Source of the DNA: Citrus sinensis
Lineage: Eukaryota; Streptophyta; Magnoliopsida; Sapindales; Rutaceae
DNA length: 64,000 nt
NCBI RefSeq assembly: GCF_022201045.2
Contig: NC_068556.1
Coordinates: forward strand, 3,264,001 to 3,328,000
Direction: 5' to 3'
Both the position numbers and the translations under genes were made by a program. The first letter of the stretch is position 1. Each line of letters starts with the position of its first letter. This document shows, piece by piece, positions 11,805 to 24,663 of the stretch. The notes under the pieces are model-generated. The model was not told the origin of the DNA. It made no database searches and saw only the letters and a program-made list of their open reading frames with translations.

Positions 11805-14800
11805 ATGGCTTCCTTAACATTTTCTTCTATTTCCCGAAGCCTGCCGCAGTCGGCCATGATGGCGAGGGTTTCGGATAAATCTAGCTCTAGAAAAGACATA
11901 GGGTTTTCCTTGGGGAAGAGAGACTTTGGTTTGACCGTCACTAATGTCGCGACCCCACAAAGGCCGGTGATTGCTGTTCCACTGCCGCCGGAGAAAGAGA
12001 AATATTCAGTTGAAAGAAATCACGTTGCATGGACAAGTGTTCGACAAGAACGATGGGAAGGGGAGCTCGTTGTTCAAGGAGAAATACCATTGTGGCTGGT
12101 AATATTTGCAATTTTGCTTGTATATGAATGAATATTCATGCAATTTACAGTCACATATAATCACTTACTCTGAAAACCTATAAAGATTCACTCAACTCTA
12201 CACGTAATCAGAACTTGGTTAATTTATTTCAAGAACAATAAACTAAATGCATGGCTCCAAAAAGTGTTTCTGCGTGCGTGTGTGTTTCAGTAACTCGAGT
12301 TTATTGGTATATGGTAGACTCATCTCCAGCTCTTCTTGAAGACGAAGAAACCAATCGTCTCTTCTTTCTTTTTTTATTTTTTTTCTTTTTTATTTTAAAA
12401 AAATGAACTTTGACGTGACAGAGTCCGATCAGAGATTATTTTCATATATAAAAAGATTATAATTAATTGAAGCTTGACATGACACAGTCTGATCGGAGGC
12501 TATTTTCGTATATAAAAAGATTATGATTCTTTTAATAATGAGCTTCCTATTATTTAATTAGTGAAACAAAGCTCAACAACAATATTTTTTTTGCACTCAC
12601 TTAATTTCCACCATTAGGTCCGTGACACACTAACACTACAAGTATGGTCGGCCTTTTAATGTGAGTGAGGAATTGATTTACTATTATGAACCCTTACATG
12701 AATCTTGTTTTTTCTTTGACATTTTCAAGAAATAGAATGAACATGTAGTATATTCCTAAGTTTCATTGCATTATAATAGTATTTTATACTTTCATCTAAC
12801 TAAAATAAAAAATAATAGTAATAATTTGTACCCAATTCGAAATTCTGACCCATCTTCATAAATCAAACCGTACTTTTTTTTTATCCTTCTCATGTCATTC
12901 CAATACATAAGCACCAGATCCTCAGGTACTATAGATATACGTGTCATACTCTAAACATGTTCCGTAACACCTATACTATAAAAATATATGTACTTTTTTT
13001 TTTTTAGAGATAAAAATATATGCACTTAAGACTTCTAAAAATCATTTAATTAAAGAAGAAATAGTTTGTTAATGAATAAAAATGATAATTAATCTATAAC
13101 TCTCATCACATGCAGAAGGGCACATACCTAAGAAACGGTCCAGGTATGTGGCACATAGGGGACTACAACTTCCGGCACCTCTTCGACGGCTATGCAACGC
13201 TAGTCAAGCTTCACATTGAGAACGGCCGGTTAATCGCCGGCCACCGTCAAATTGAATCGGAAGCCTACAAAGCAGCGAAGGAAAATAAGAAACTATGTTA
13301 TCGTGAATTCTCGGAGGTTCCAAAACCCGATAACTTTTTATCATATGTTGGAGAACTAGCTAGCCTCTTTTCCGGTGCATCGTTAACCGATAACGCGAAC
13401 ACCGGCGTGGTCAAACTCGGAGATGGACGAGTTGTTTGCTTGACGGAGACACAAAAAGGATCAATAATTATTGATCCGGACACATTGGACACAATAAGCA
13501 GATTTGAGTACAGCGACACATTAGGGGGTCTAATTCATTCGGCTCACCCTATAGTGACCGAGAGTGAATTTTTAACATTGTTGCCTGATTTGGTGAGCCC
13601 AGGTTACTGGGTAGTGAGGATGGAGGCGGGTAGTAATGAAAGAAAGGTGATTGGGCGGGTCAATTGCCGAGGCGGGCCAGCACCGGGTTGGGTCCACTCA
13701 TTTCCGGTGACTGAGCATTACGTAGTTGTGCCTGAAATGTCATTGAGATATTGTGCACAGAATTTGCTGAGGGCTGAGCCAACACCATTGTACAAGTTTG
13801 AGTGGCACCCCGACTCTAAAGCGTTCTTGCACGTTATGTGCAAAGCTAGTGGCAAAATTGTAAGTCCACTATCTTTATTTATTTATTTATTTAATAATTA
13901 ATTTGGGCAGTATTATTATTATTATATGACTTAATGAATTTATTTATTAAATTTGTTTATTTAATTTTTTATTAATTCAAGGTGGCGAGCGTGGAAGTGC
14001 CGTTGTACATAACATTCCATTTCATAAATGCGTACGAAGAAAAAGACGAAGATGGGAGGTTGATCGCCATCATTGCTGATTGTTGCGAGCACAATGCCGA
14101 CACTACTATTCTAGATAAGCTGAGGCTCAACAACCTCAGATCCTTCAACGGCCAAGATGTTTTGCCAGATGCTAGGTATACATCATTAATATTCTTGGTT
14201 AACGTCTTAACTTTATATTTAATTAAGCAATCAATTAATTTATTTGTTAGCTTCTCTCGATTTAACCTCTGTCTGGGGCTTCCGCTTCCAACACTACACT
14301 CAACAAGTCAACAGCCACAAACCGTACGTCCCAAATAATGGTCAATGACCGTACTCTCATAAAATACGTAAGAGTGGAACCTAGCCCGAGCCCTAGCCCC
14401 TAGGGTTTTAAGGTACCGAGTGGGGCATATTGTACGTTAATTTTGCTTTCCTTTATTGGGGCATGATTGCATGCATATGCATGGGATGGATGTTCAAACC
14501 TAGCTAGGGCCTAGGGAACGGAGGTAGTCATTGTCCCGAAAAATATCATCCCAATTAGGAGCATCCCAATTAGCAGGAAAAGTGAACTCATTTCATAAAA
14601 GGAAAAATTAAAAAAATAAATTCCCTGGACGCATTTTTTCCTCAAAACTTTTGTAAGACCCACGTGTAAAATAAAATGAAACACAGTAGTCAACCTATGC
14701 GTTGAATTAATACATTCGTGGAAAATAAAGTAAAATAAAGATGTACTGCTAATGCAATTAATGATGGGAATGATTGAACAGAGTTGGGAGGTTCAGAATA

Positions 14801-15439
14801 CCATTTGATGGGAGTGAATTCGGGGAATTGGAGGCAGCATTGGACCCTGATGAGCACGGTAGAGGCATGGACATGTGCAGCATTAACCCTGCGTATTTGG
14901 GGAAGATGTATAGATATGCCTATGCTTGTGGAGCCAAACGCCCTTGTAACTTCCCCAACACCCTCACTAAGGTAACAATAAACTCATGATTAATTAATAA
15001 AGCTCCTTATTAGTTATAAGGGCTAATTGATTGTCCTTCTTTCTTCTAATTTTAACATTGCAGCTTGATTTAGTGGGGAAAAAGGCCAAGAATTGGTACG
15101 AAGAGGGTGCTGTGCCCTCGGAACCTTTCTTTGTGGCTCGTCCTGGGGCAACTGAAGAAGATGATGGTGTGTAAATTAATTAATTAAATTAATACAAGTT
15201 GTGTTCTTTATTTATTTATTTATTTTCCCCTTTTGCATGCACTCGCCATGATCTGTTTCTTCATTTTGATATTTGACATGCATGACATTACAGGCGTGGT
15301 GATCTCGATAGTCAGTGAAAGAAATGGAGAGGGATTTGCACTGTTGCTAGATGGATCAACATTTGAAGAAATTGCAAGAGCAAAATTCCCATACGGTCTA
15401 CCATATGGATTACATGGGTGCTGGGTTCCCAAAAATTAA
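11805..15439 (+). CDS. CCD8: Carotenoid cleavage dioxygenase 8 (strigolactone synthesis)
   Basis: Plastid enzyme that converts 9-cis-beta-apo-10'-carotenal (made by CCD7) to carlactone, the strigolactone precursor; known as MAX4, RMS1 or D10 in other plants. Six exons join in frame: 11805-12098, 13116-13859, 13982-14175, 14782-14971, 15064-15166, 15294-15439, all with GT-AG introns, giving 556 residues, normal for the family. The four iron-binding histidines are present as H242 (SAHP), H292 (GWVHSF), H359 (TFHFINAYEE) and H549 (GLHGCW). The first 55 or so residues are Ser/Arg-rich as in a plastid transit peptide. The sequence follows Arabidopsis CCD8 along its whole length, including the KFPYGLPYGLHGCW end. 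The promoter has a 54-bp duplication and intron 1 a diverged 64-bp repeat. No disabling change was seen. Confidence 0.97.
12405..12532. repeat. 64-bp diverged tandem repeat in CCD8 intron 1
   Basis: Two copies with a 64-bp period starting near 12405 and 12469. Both contain TTGAC-TGACA, a CAGAGTC/CAGTCTG block and TATATAAAAAGATTAT. They differ by scattered substitutions and so are older than the promoter duplication. Confidence 0.8.
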
Positions 15440-16029
15440 AATCGAACGATTGAATTATATAGTTATTATAATCCTAGTTAATGGTTTGTAAATCGAAATT
15501 TAACCAGTGATTTCGATTTGTTAATATTTTGTAGTCAAATGAAATCCCCTACTCCTGTTTGCCAAACTATTCTCATTGTAAAGCTTTATTTATACTTGCA
15601 ATCTCATTGTAATCTTCTTTTTGAAGAGGAAAATAAAATCAATCAGTAGTCGTGTTAATGATAGAATCTGGAGAATAATTTTCAAAGAACAATTATCCGT
15701 AATGAATTACGAAATATCTAAAAAAACTAAATCACAAGGAATTTCAAAATATCCAATAGCTGTTAAGTTAATGTTGTTTAAGTACATAGGGTCCAACTAC
15801 AGTTCTTCCCCAATAGTACTGTACCCCACAGCCTATGCACTGACTGTGCTGTAGTCATAGCCTAAGTACACATTCAATTAGTCCAAATTTTCAAATTTAA
15901 CACATTATAGGATTCCTACAGTAAATCATGATAACAAAAATTATATTTTCAGATATGGTAATAAATTTTTTGTCCAACGGAATATTGAAAGATATTGTTT
16001 CATCACGTGAGATAAACCCTCTGATAAAC

Positions 16030-19000
16030 ACTTAAAAGTAATTGATAGTAACACAAAGTTCTTTCACTCCAAAACTACGGCTAGAAAGAGGAAAAATAAA
16101 ATTTGAGGATTGGAGTACAAAGAAGGCAACTGGAAAGAAGATGGGGAAGCTGTGGAAAGAGAGTTTGTGATCACATATTCAAACCCAAGCCAAGCTCAGC
16201 TCAGATGAATGCTGCTTAGAAGGGTTTAATGCCAAAGATAATAGCTGCTATGAATGATCAATTGGATGCCCCATTTATAACCGAGGAGATTTCAGAAGCT
16301 CTCTCGCAAATGTGCCCCCAAAGGCAACTGGCCCTGATGGTTTCCATGCAATCTTAGTATGTAGGCAAAGGAGTGATCCAAACTTGCTTGCACATTTTGA
16401 ATGAGCAAGGTAATATCACTCCCTTAAATCATACATTCATTGCTTTGATTCCTAAAGTTGCCAAGCCCAGAAAGATCAACGAGTACAAACTTATCAGTTT
16501 ATGTAATGTTCTTTATGGAATTGTTGCTAAAGTTATTGCTAATAGGCATAAGCAAATTTTCACCATATCATTTCCCAATCTCAAAGTGTATTCATTCCCA
16601 ATAGGCTTGTTATTGACAATATTATTATTGGGTATGAATATAAAATAAGACAACAAAGTAATAAGAAATGGTTTAGTAGCTCTAAAGCTTGACATTAGTA
16701 AAGCTTATGATAGAGTAGAGTAGGCCTTCTTAGAGCATGTTATGAGAAAATTAGGCTTCACTAAACAATGCGTGCCTTTAATTATGAATTGTATTATAAC
16801 ACCTTCTTTAACAGTAATCATCAATGGGGTTGCCAAAGGCTTGATCCAAGCTTAGAGAGGACTGAGGCAGGGGTGTTTACTTTGACCATACTTGTTTATT
16901 ATGCGTGTAGAACCTTTTCTAATCTTCTAGTGTAGGCGGAAAGGTAGAAATGATATGTGGGCTCAAGTTTGATAAGTAAGCGACAGTCTCACATTTGTTA
17001 TTTGTTGGTCACAATTTTATTTTCACCAGAGCATCTGTCGAGGACTGTAGAAACCTAAAAGCAATTTTTGACTGCTACGTAGCTGCCTCAAGACAAATCT
17101 TTAACTATGAAAAATCTTCAATGTTCTTCAGTTGGAAGCTTCAAGCTGAGCAAATAATAACCAAAGAAGATATCTTCCAATTGAATATAGTGTCTAGATA
17201 TAAAAAATATTTAGGATTACTATTTATGATTGGAAGGAAAAAGATAAGTTTCTTTAATGAAGTGAAGCTTTTAAGTCTTTAGTAAGATCTCAAATTGGCA
17301 ACACTAAGCTAATCACCAGTAGCGGCAAAGAAGTGTTAATAAAGGTTGTGGCTTAGTGGGCTTGGCAATTTGCGGGCTTAAGTTAGGCTTTTTCAAGTTC
17401 AAGCCCAAGTACTTAGAAACAGGCTTAGGCCCTCTAAATACCCATCCAGGCTTAAGTGGGTCGAGCTTAGGCTGGGTTTGGGCTTTTATCAAACTTTTAG
17501 ATAAATTTTTAATAAATCGACAATGATGCTTTCTTATTTAAAAATTGAATGTTGTGGTCCTTCTTTCAAAAATCAACACTGATGCTTCACATTAATCCTC
17601 TAGTTGGATCCAATATTGACTTGTCAGTTCATGTACTTATAATCCTAATCAAATATGAGAAAATAAAACTATTTACCAAATTTGCATAGTTTTACCATAA
17701 GGTCATTAGCATTTCGGGCATGGAGTAAGCCTATTATTGTGAAGATCGATTATTGCAAATTGTAAAGAAGAATTACAACTTTATAATCACATTAATATAT
17801 ATATACACACACACACACACATAAATTAAATTTTCACAAGAAATGAAAAAATCGAAACTAGCACTTTTTTTGTACCTCAAAGATCACGTGAGTTCGAGAC
17901 TTCGAGTGGGTTCGTTGCTGCTGTGTCCATGCGTGCGTTGTGCTGCAGGCCCTGCTTGTGCTAGGTTCGTTGTTGTGTCGTGTGCTGGGCTCACGACTCA
18001 CATGGCTACTTGTTGCCTGCTGCAATGATTTTCTAACTTGCGTGCTGGGCTCATGACGATCAGTGGAGATAATGGCTGTGAGACAGTGGGGGTGTGGCTG
18101 TCGGCTGCTGGTGGTAGGCGATTGCTGTGCTGCAGTGCTTTCGTTTCACTTGTTTAATTTAGTGTTGGAGATATGGTTGCCTGTTTTGACTTTTGATTTT
18201 GATTTTTAGTTTTTTTTTTTAATTTAAATTTTTTTATATTTATATATTACAAAGCCCGAGATTTTTACATAAAGACAAGCCTAACTTTTTATATAAGGCC
18301 CTTAACTAAGTCCAATATATACAGACTTTATATTTTTTTAGCCCATATCTTTAAATTTACCATGTGGGTTAGGCTTAAAGCCCAAGAGCCCACTTTTTTT
18401 TCTAAGCCTATGGCTCCGGCTGTTCCTACATATGCAATAAGTGTTTTTAAAGTTCCATTGAATATATGTGAGGACATTCAAAAAGCAACGGCACAAGTTT
18501 TGGTGGGACTCCACAAAAGATAAGCACAATATTCATCGGGCAAGATGGGAAAGAATCGGTTTTGCCAAACATAGAGAAGGTTTGGGTTTTACGGACATAT
18601 CCAGCTTCAACCAAGCTTTGGTAGCTAGCAGAGTTGGAGAATCATTCAAAATCCGAAATCATTAATGGCAAAATTTCTCAAAGCAAGATATTTCAAACAT
18701 GTTAACTTCCTCAATGCCAAGACAGGTACTAATCCATCCTTTATATGAAGAAGTATCCTTTGGGCTAGACAAATCATCCAAAAAGGGGAAAAAGTGCAGA
18801 ACTGTTTCTGGAGAAAATGTGCAAGGTGGAGAATTAGTTCTGGAGAAAATGTGCAAGTATTTAAAAGCAATTAGCTGCCGTGGCCAACTACCTTTAAGCC
18901 AATATCACCAAGATCCCTAGCTGCAGAGTGGCAGATTCAATAAATTCTGAAAGGAAGTGGAAGACAGACACAATTCAATAGCATTTTGTGCAAGATGATG

Positions 19001-20137
19001 CTGATATTATATTGAAGATTTCCCTACCAAGAAAATCATCACCAGATGAACTTTGTTGGCATTATGACAAGCTCGGGAGATACTCTTTTAGGAGTAGTTA
19101 CTAGGTAGCATTGAAAGAAAAAATTTCCTAATGCACCAAGCAATTCAAGCCCGGATCTTAGACAATGGAATCCCTAAGAAAATAAAGGTCTTTATTCAGA
19201 GAACTGCAAAAAACTTACTACTAACCGCAGATAATTTGTGGAAAAGAGAAGTGATGTGAAACCCAATCTGCCACAGATGTAAAGAGGGAGTGGAAACAAT
19301 TACTCATGCACTGATTGAGTGTAAAGCTGCTCAAAAGATTTGACAGCATTCTCCCTTAGCTGCTTTGGAGACACCAGCCACTCCAGGCTGGAATGTGTTA
19401 GATTTGGTACTTAATACAACAAGGCAACTGAATAAGGGTGAAATTGAACTTCAGATTGCTTATTGGTGGGCCACATGGTATGCAAGTACCTCTTTCTATT
19501 CAAAGGCAAAAAGCTGGATCCTTTAATTCCAACAGCCAAAGCTGAAGCTGTTGTAGAAGCATTTAGAAGAATGAAGAGACCTGTGCAACAACAAATAGAG
19601 AGGGCAGAAGTGGGGAAGCCAAAGCAATGGAATCCTCCTCACAACAACCGGTCCAAAGCAAATGTGGATGCAGCCATTAACAATGAGAATCATAGAGCTG
19701 GCTTAGGAGTAGTGATAAAAAATGCTGAGGGAGACATTGTAGCAGCAGCCATCAGATCCTCAAATTTCAATGGAGATGTTTCCCTTGCAAAAGCTAAAGC
19801 AATTGAATGGGGAATGCAGGTGGCAACAAGTGCAGGTCTACCAACTATCACTTTTGAATCACATTGTCAAGTGGCTGTTCGCTTGGCAAACAACAGAACG
19901 GGTAGCAAAACTGAGATCTTTCTGGTGATATTAGAGATTAAAGAAAGAAAAAAAGATATCCAGGAAGTCAAATTCACTACACTCACAGGTCTTGTAATGC
20001 TAATACCCATACCTTGGATAAGTCAGCCTTAAAAGGTCTTGAATCTATTGTATGGCTGGACAGTTTACCAGTTTAAATCATGTGTTTACTCTCTATTTCT
20101 TAACGAAGTATTTTCCTTATCAAGCCAACAAAAAAAA
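16030..20137 (+). mobile_element. Dead L1-type LINE (RT, zf-RVT, RNase H)
   Basis: Fragments in shifting frames, in the order of a plant L1 second ORF. They are NTKFFHSKTTARKRKN near 16050, the reverse-transcriptase blocks FIALIPKVAKPRKINEY and ISLCNVLYGIVAKVIANR (16430-16560), LKLDISKAYDRVE followed by a stop (16680-16720), RGLRQGCLL (16855), and a thumb/zinc-knuckle region (18430-19360). An RNase H domain (RVT_3 type) follows at about 19640-20077. The catalytic FADD box reads FVGH near 17000, and many stops and frameshifts are present. In the RNase H part the usual ESD reads ESH. A short A tract follows near 20129-20137. A 1058-bp insertion interrupts it at 17353-18410. The 5' end is truncated or unrecognisable. 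Confidence 0.9.
17353..18410. mobile_element. hAT-like element nested in the LINE
   Basis: Removing this segment rejoins the LINE frame exactly: KVVA on the left and APAVPTYAISVFK on the right, as in intact L1 elements. TGGCT occurs on both sides (17348-17352 and 18411-18415). An 8-bp duplication with two transitions (TTGTGGCT / CTATGGCT) is also possible and would fit hAT elements. The left end starts TAGTGGGCTTGGCAATTTG, and the reverse complement of the right end starts TAGGCTTAG, with AGTGGGCTCTTGGGCTT close behind. Both ends are crowded with GGGCTT/AGGCTT motifs, like the subterminal repeats of hAT elements. No transposase is visible, so it is non-autonomous. The centre (about 17870-18150) is GC-rich. 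A TA/CA microsatellite lies at 17788-17821. Confidence 0.7.
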
Positions 20138-20775
20138 GTGATAGAAATAATATGAAATTGTCTCTGTTTTGAAACCCATATGCAGTTTGCATGGGTAGAT
20201 GATCGTTTTATCCACAACGCATCATCAAATCGTACGCTTCTAAAAACGGATGACATGTTAGTTAATTATTTCCAAACGTGTGCGCGTCGTAGGTTAATAA
20301 TTTAAAGGTGTTTTAACATGTTGTCCAACACCACGTGTGTCACAGCAAGACGATGCGATCGCGTGGTTTCAAATAAAAACTAAGAAAGGGAGTTATCACT
20401 ATTATCTATTTTTATCCTAACGGTTTGACAATCAAAGTACCATTACCGCTTGACCAATATGTGAAGCCAAAGTACAAACTTAAGGTTGCACAAAAATTGG
20501 GGCCAATAACACTTGACTAATGGCATCACGAATCATGCATATTACACTTCTATTGAAGCCACTCACATAAATGGGTATTTTCAGCTATTAATAAACTCAA
20601 CGGAAGCACGAGGTAGAACAGCTATCTTCCTCGAAGAATTAAACACCACACCTCCATTTATATCCCCCTCAATACCAAAAATGGGTTAAGCTATGCGCCT
20701 AAGGCCTATTTATCCCAGCAACAGAAGGCAACCTTTCCATTTGATATGCTGATATGCATGGCTAAATTAAATTAA

Positions 20776-20964
20776 GAGCCTGTTGGGAGTGTGGTGAGGT
20801 AGCTGGGCTGCCAAAGCCCAGCTACTAAGGTGTTTGATAACACTTGTAGCTGGGCTTTGACAGCTTAGTAATTTTTTTTTCTCAACTTCTATTCCACAGC
20901 TATAACTTTTACTTCACAGCAGCTGTAGCTTAAAAGCTACAGCACCTCACTCCCAAACACATCC
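20776..20964. mobile_element. Harbinger/Tourist-like MITE, 189 bp
   Basis: The terminal inverted repeats are GAGCCTGTTGGGAGTG on the left and GGATGTGTTTGGGAGTG on the right (reverse complement). They are flanked by a TAA target duplication (20773-20775 and 20965-20967), which is the TWA preference of PIF/Harbinger elements. An internal perfect 11-bp hairpin lies at 20799-20809 and 20815-20825. The element lies less than 100 bp beyond the stop codon of the YebC-like gene, so probably in its 3' UTR. Confidence 0.8.
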
Positions 20965-21059
20965 TAAAGCCTCTGCTCAGCAAAAATAAGATATAAGAAG
21001 ACTGCAGCATCAAAACCTCGATTCAATTGTTGACATGGTGACAAAAGATACCAGTTCGA

Positions 21060-23585
21060 TCATATCTGGTCAGTATAAACGGCATCAACATCGTCAAGTT
21101 CAAGTAACTTTGCGATAAGTTCCTTGTTCAATTCCATAGCCTCATCATCTACCTGAAACCCAGCAGGCACAGTACGACCACTTCACTTCAAAATTTGAAA
21201 GTGGGAGAAACAGCAAAACAATAGTCATTTTAAAACAGCTACAGATTCATCTTTATAGAAAGCATGTTGTCAAAGCATTTTGGTGAATGTCCTATACACA
21301 ATGAGCAGTCCCATTATCAGTCAACACAAGGAAAATGCCTTTAAGATCATATGCAATGAGCATCCCTCAAATGTACAGAAAAAACAACTCATGAGTGACC
21401 AAATAAAAAGAAAAGATATCATCAAATCAATACTAGACACATATTTAAAAAAAAAAAAAACTCACTAGCAACAGGATAAAAAGAAAAGATATCATCAAAT
21501 CAACACTAGACACATACCTCAATTGTTGTTATTGGAAGCAACTCTGAACCATTATCAGTTTCGAAAGGTATTCCTGCCTCACGCAGCTTTGTTGTTATAT
21601 CTGTGTAATTGTCTGATGTACTTACAACCTTATAATACCTAATAGGAAAAACAATGAATGGTTAGAACATTCTACGGTCGAACAGCAGACATAACTTGCA
21701 CCAAATTTGAAATGAAGGACCTGTAGAACTAATATACACACAGGTCACATTCATTTTATGTAATATACCCCAAGTTATTCTATAATAATGAAAGAATAAT
21801 CCTTTTACTGGAAAAAACTATAGATGAAAGCTTTATTGCATGCTCAAGACCTAACTCACCAAAACACTTCTACAAGACACAATCATCCAATCGGTCTGCA
21901 CTACTCTAGGTGGTCATCTATTGCATACATCAATGTCCTCATAATTAAGATCAACAATAGTTTGAACTTAGAACCCACAATCAGTTTCAAAGTATGTAAC
22001 ATAAGAATTTTAAATATGTATTCCTTTACAGTATTGAAGATGCACCCTGTTAGTACTTGAATGCATCACTATCCATTACCACCCACCATTGTAACTTTGC
22101 AGTTGATGAGGCAAAAATATTGGCAGCATAATAAGTAACAGATCTTACATTAGTTACAAATAGCAGAAAATGACACTGAAGCATCAGAAAAATAGAAGGG
22201 GGACATAATATAATGCAAAAAGAAACAGTGGAGTGCTACCTTTCTGCCCTATCTTCATCGGTGTCGTCCTCATTTACTGGAGGTTCAATAACATCCTCAG
22301 CACCAGCATCCAAGGCAATGTCAAGGAGCTGATCTTTATCAGCATCTGTGAATTTTATATTTACAACTCGAGCACGTCTAAACTTGAACATAACAGATCC
22401 TGGATCTGCCATCTTCCCTCCACAGTCCTTCACTACCTCTCTTACAGCTGCCACAGATCGAGTAATTTTATCTGTAAGGACCTCAACTACTATGCTAACT
22501 CCACCATAACCATAAACCTGTAGATGGTAGAAGCGCTTTATTAGAAGAGCCAACAAAACCCACCTTATGGATCAAAATCAGGGAAAACATACAGAGACTA
22601 ACAACTCAAATAAAGCTACCAATCAACCATAGCAGCAACGTCTGGATAAAAATTGTCAATGGTATCAGAATCAACCTCGTATACTTTCTCAATGAAAGCT
22701 TCTTGTCCCTTCTCGGAAGCTCTCTTAATGTTGCGCTCCACAATATCTTTAGGTACATCAAGCTCCTTGGCTTTTTCAAGAACAGCAGCTAGAACAGTAT
22801 TTGACGTTGGATTTGGACCACCTTTCTTGACACTGCATAATCCAATACAAACACAATAATCTATTAATGTTCTTCCTGCATTCCGTAATGTAATTTTAAT
22901 TGTAGTTCAGAGACTAACTTACGCAGATATGACTTCCTTCCCCATCCTCGAATACAGCTTTGCTTTCTTTGCATCTTGAGCCCCCTGCATTAAAGCAAAT
23001 TCAGAAACTACTGTAAGAGACAAGAGAAAAGTGTCTTCCCTTATCTAGATTTAACAATCTAAAAAGTATAAAACATGTCTTACGCAAGGATAAGTTACTT
23101 CTAAAACATCCACATTAAGAAACTAAGGAACTTTTTCAAATGCAGGTGATCTCAAGAATTTCACTCGGGCACTTCATCAAACATGTGGCCTTCAAGTGAA
23201 CGTACAAATCATAAGCCAATAAAGCCATGGAAAACAAGTAGCCCAGTAAGAGAAAAATAATTACAAGCAATTTTGCAAAGAAGAGAACAAGTTCAGAGAG
23301 AGACGAAGAGTGTAAAAGAGAGACCTTTCGGCCAGCAATTTTGCTAGAACGCCTGCCCATACAAACAGGAGCGAATGTCCGTATAGTCCTCACTTGAAAA
23401 TTACAGTGCTTAACTTCGTATAGGGGAATCCATGACGATATTGATGATGCTGACGAAAAAAGGTTCCTACTAAGCAGGCCGTGTTTTGAGAGTGCAAATG
23501 AATTGGGTGACCACTTTGAGGAGACTCCGTTTGAGATTCTGTGAAGAATTGCACCTACTGCCCTCGTCGACGAATGTGACCCCAT
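21060..23585 (-). CDS. YebC/TACO1-family organelle protein
   Basis: Member of the YebC/PmpR/TACO1 family: bacterial members act as transcriptional regulators or help ribosomes through hard-to-translate stretches, and the mitochondrial TACO1 aids translation of COX1. Six exons join in frame (minus strand): 23585-23325, 22984-22923, 22832-22676, 22517-22240, 21638-21518, 21152-21060, giving 323 residues. The first 70 residues are rich in Ser and Arg with few acids, as in a mitochondrial or plastid presequence. The family core follows: GRRSSKIAGRKGAQDAKK, AVKKGGPNPTSNTVL, NIKRASEKGQEAFIEKVYE, VYGYGGVSIVVEVLTD, and the ALDAGAEDV block. The donor of intron 3 (GAG/GTTGAT) is weak but is supported by the exon join. 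The plant protein is close to Arabidopsis At2g25830. Its target organelle and mRNA cannot be read from sequence. Confidence 0.93.
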
Positions 23586-24663
23586 ATTTTTGCGCCTTTT
23601 TTTCCTTGTCTTTCTTGTAGTCGCAAGTGACGATATCTATCTAATCTGTGGAGCGCAAGCCAAGTAACCTCCAGCGCCTATGTTATGTGTACTCGGGCAA
23701 AAGAATGTGCATTCCCGCACGTGATTTCCGTACAGGATGTGGGCCAACGTCGCACAAAACTTATTTGTTTGCATCAAATTTTGCCAGTGTCCTCCAATTA
23801 GTTAAGGAGGTTGAAATTGTTACAAAGTCATTGTGGGCTTGAAGCTCGAGTTCTGGCCGCTAGTTTTTTTATTTGCACGAAATTTATAAAACTCGATAGC
23901 TTAAACGTGTGACACAAGATTTAAAAACCTTAATCTTGTGACAATAAGATTTTTATATTTTTAATATAATTCAAGCAACGATACTTGCCCCTATTGGGGG
24001 GCCCAAGCAAGGGGACAGAAACGTCAGTCGTCAGCTCCCGTTCCTGTTACCCTTCCAGTTTCTATTTGTAAAGGCCATTCGCAGGCAATTTTTATTTATT
24101 TTAAAAAACAAAACTTAGAACTGAGAATTGTAGGGCTTTACCCCGGAGGGAGCCCTTCCAGAAATTCTCGAAGGCCAGGGCTGAACCCAGGCCTACGAGG
24201 GGGTTTGGAAATAGTTTTCAACCAGCAATAGACGCGCCTCGGTTAGAACCTCACTAGCTGCGTCATTGCCCCAAGCGCAAAGATGCTTTAAACTGATTTT
24301 CAGCCCTGATTTTATAGCCAATCTCCACTCGACCCATAGCTACTTTTTATCAATGTGGGATATCTATTACTAGCCAAATACCTATTTCCACCTCGTTCAA
24401 TCTCATCCAGACCGTTTATTGTCTCAAGGATTTCGCCCAGTGTTCTCGATAGGCAATCAACGGTCTAGATCTATGCTAAAATCCCTTAATTATCCTTTGC
24501 CTTCTGCTTTATATTTATATGGGAATGGTGCTGGATGCCTTGTCGATGATACTTAAGAAGTCCAAATGTTTCCTGGTTCTCTCATGAGTCCTAAACTCCT
24601 AACGAGGGCATGGCGTGATCTCTTCGTTTAACATCATTGGAGAATGGAGACCGAGCAACACTT

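Noticed and set aside
24121-24280. GC-richer patch with GGAGGGAGCCCTTCC and neighbouring blocks
   Set aside because: No frame, RNA family or repeat partner could be recognised, so it was not called.
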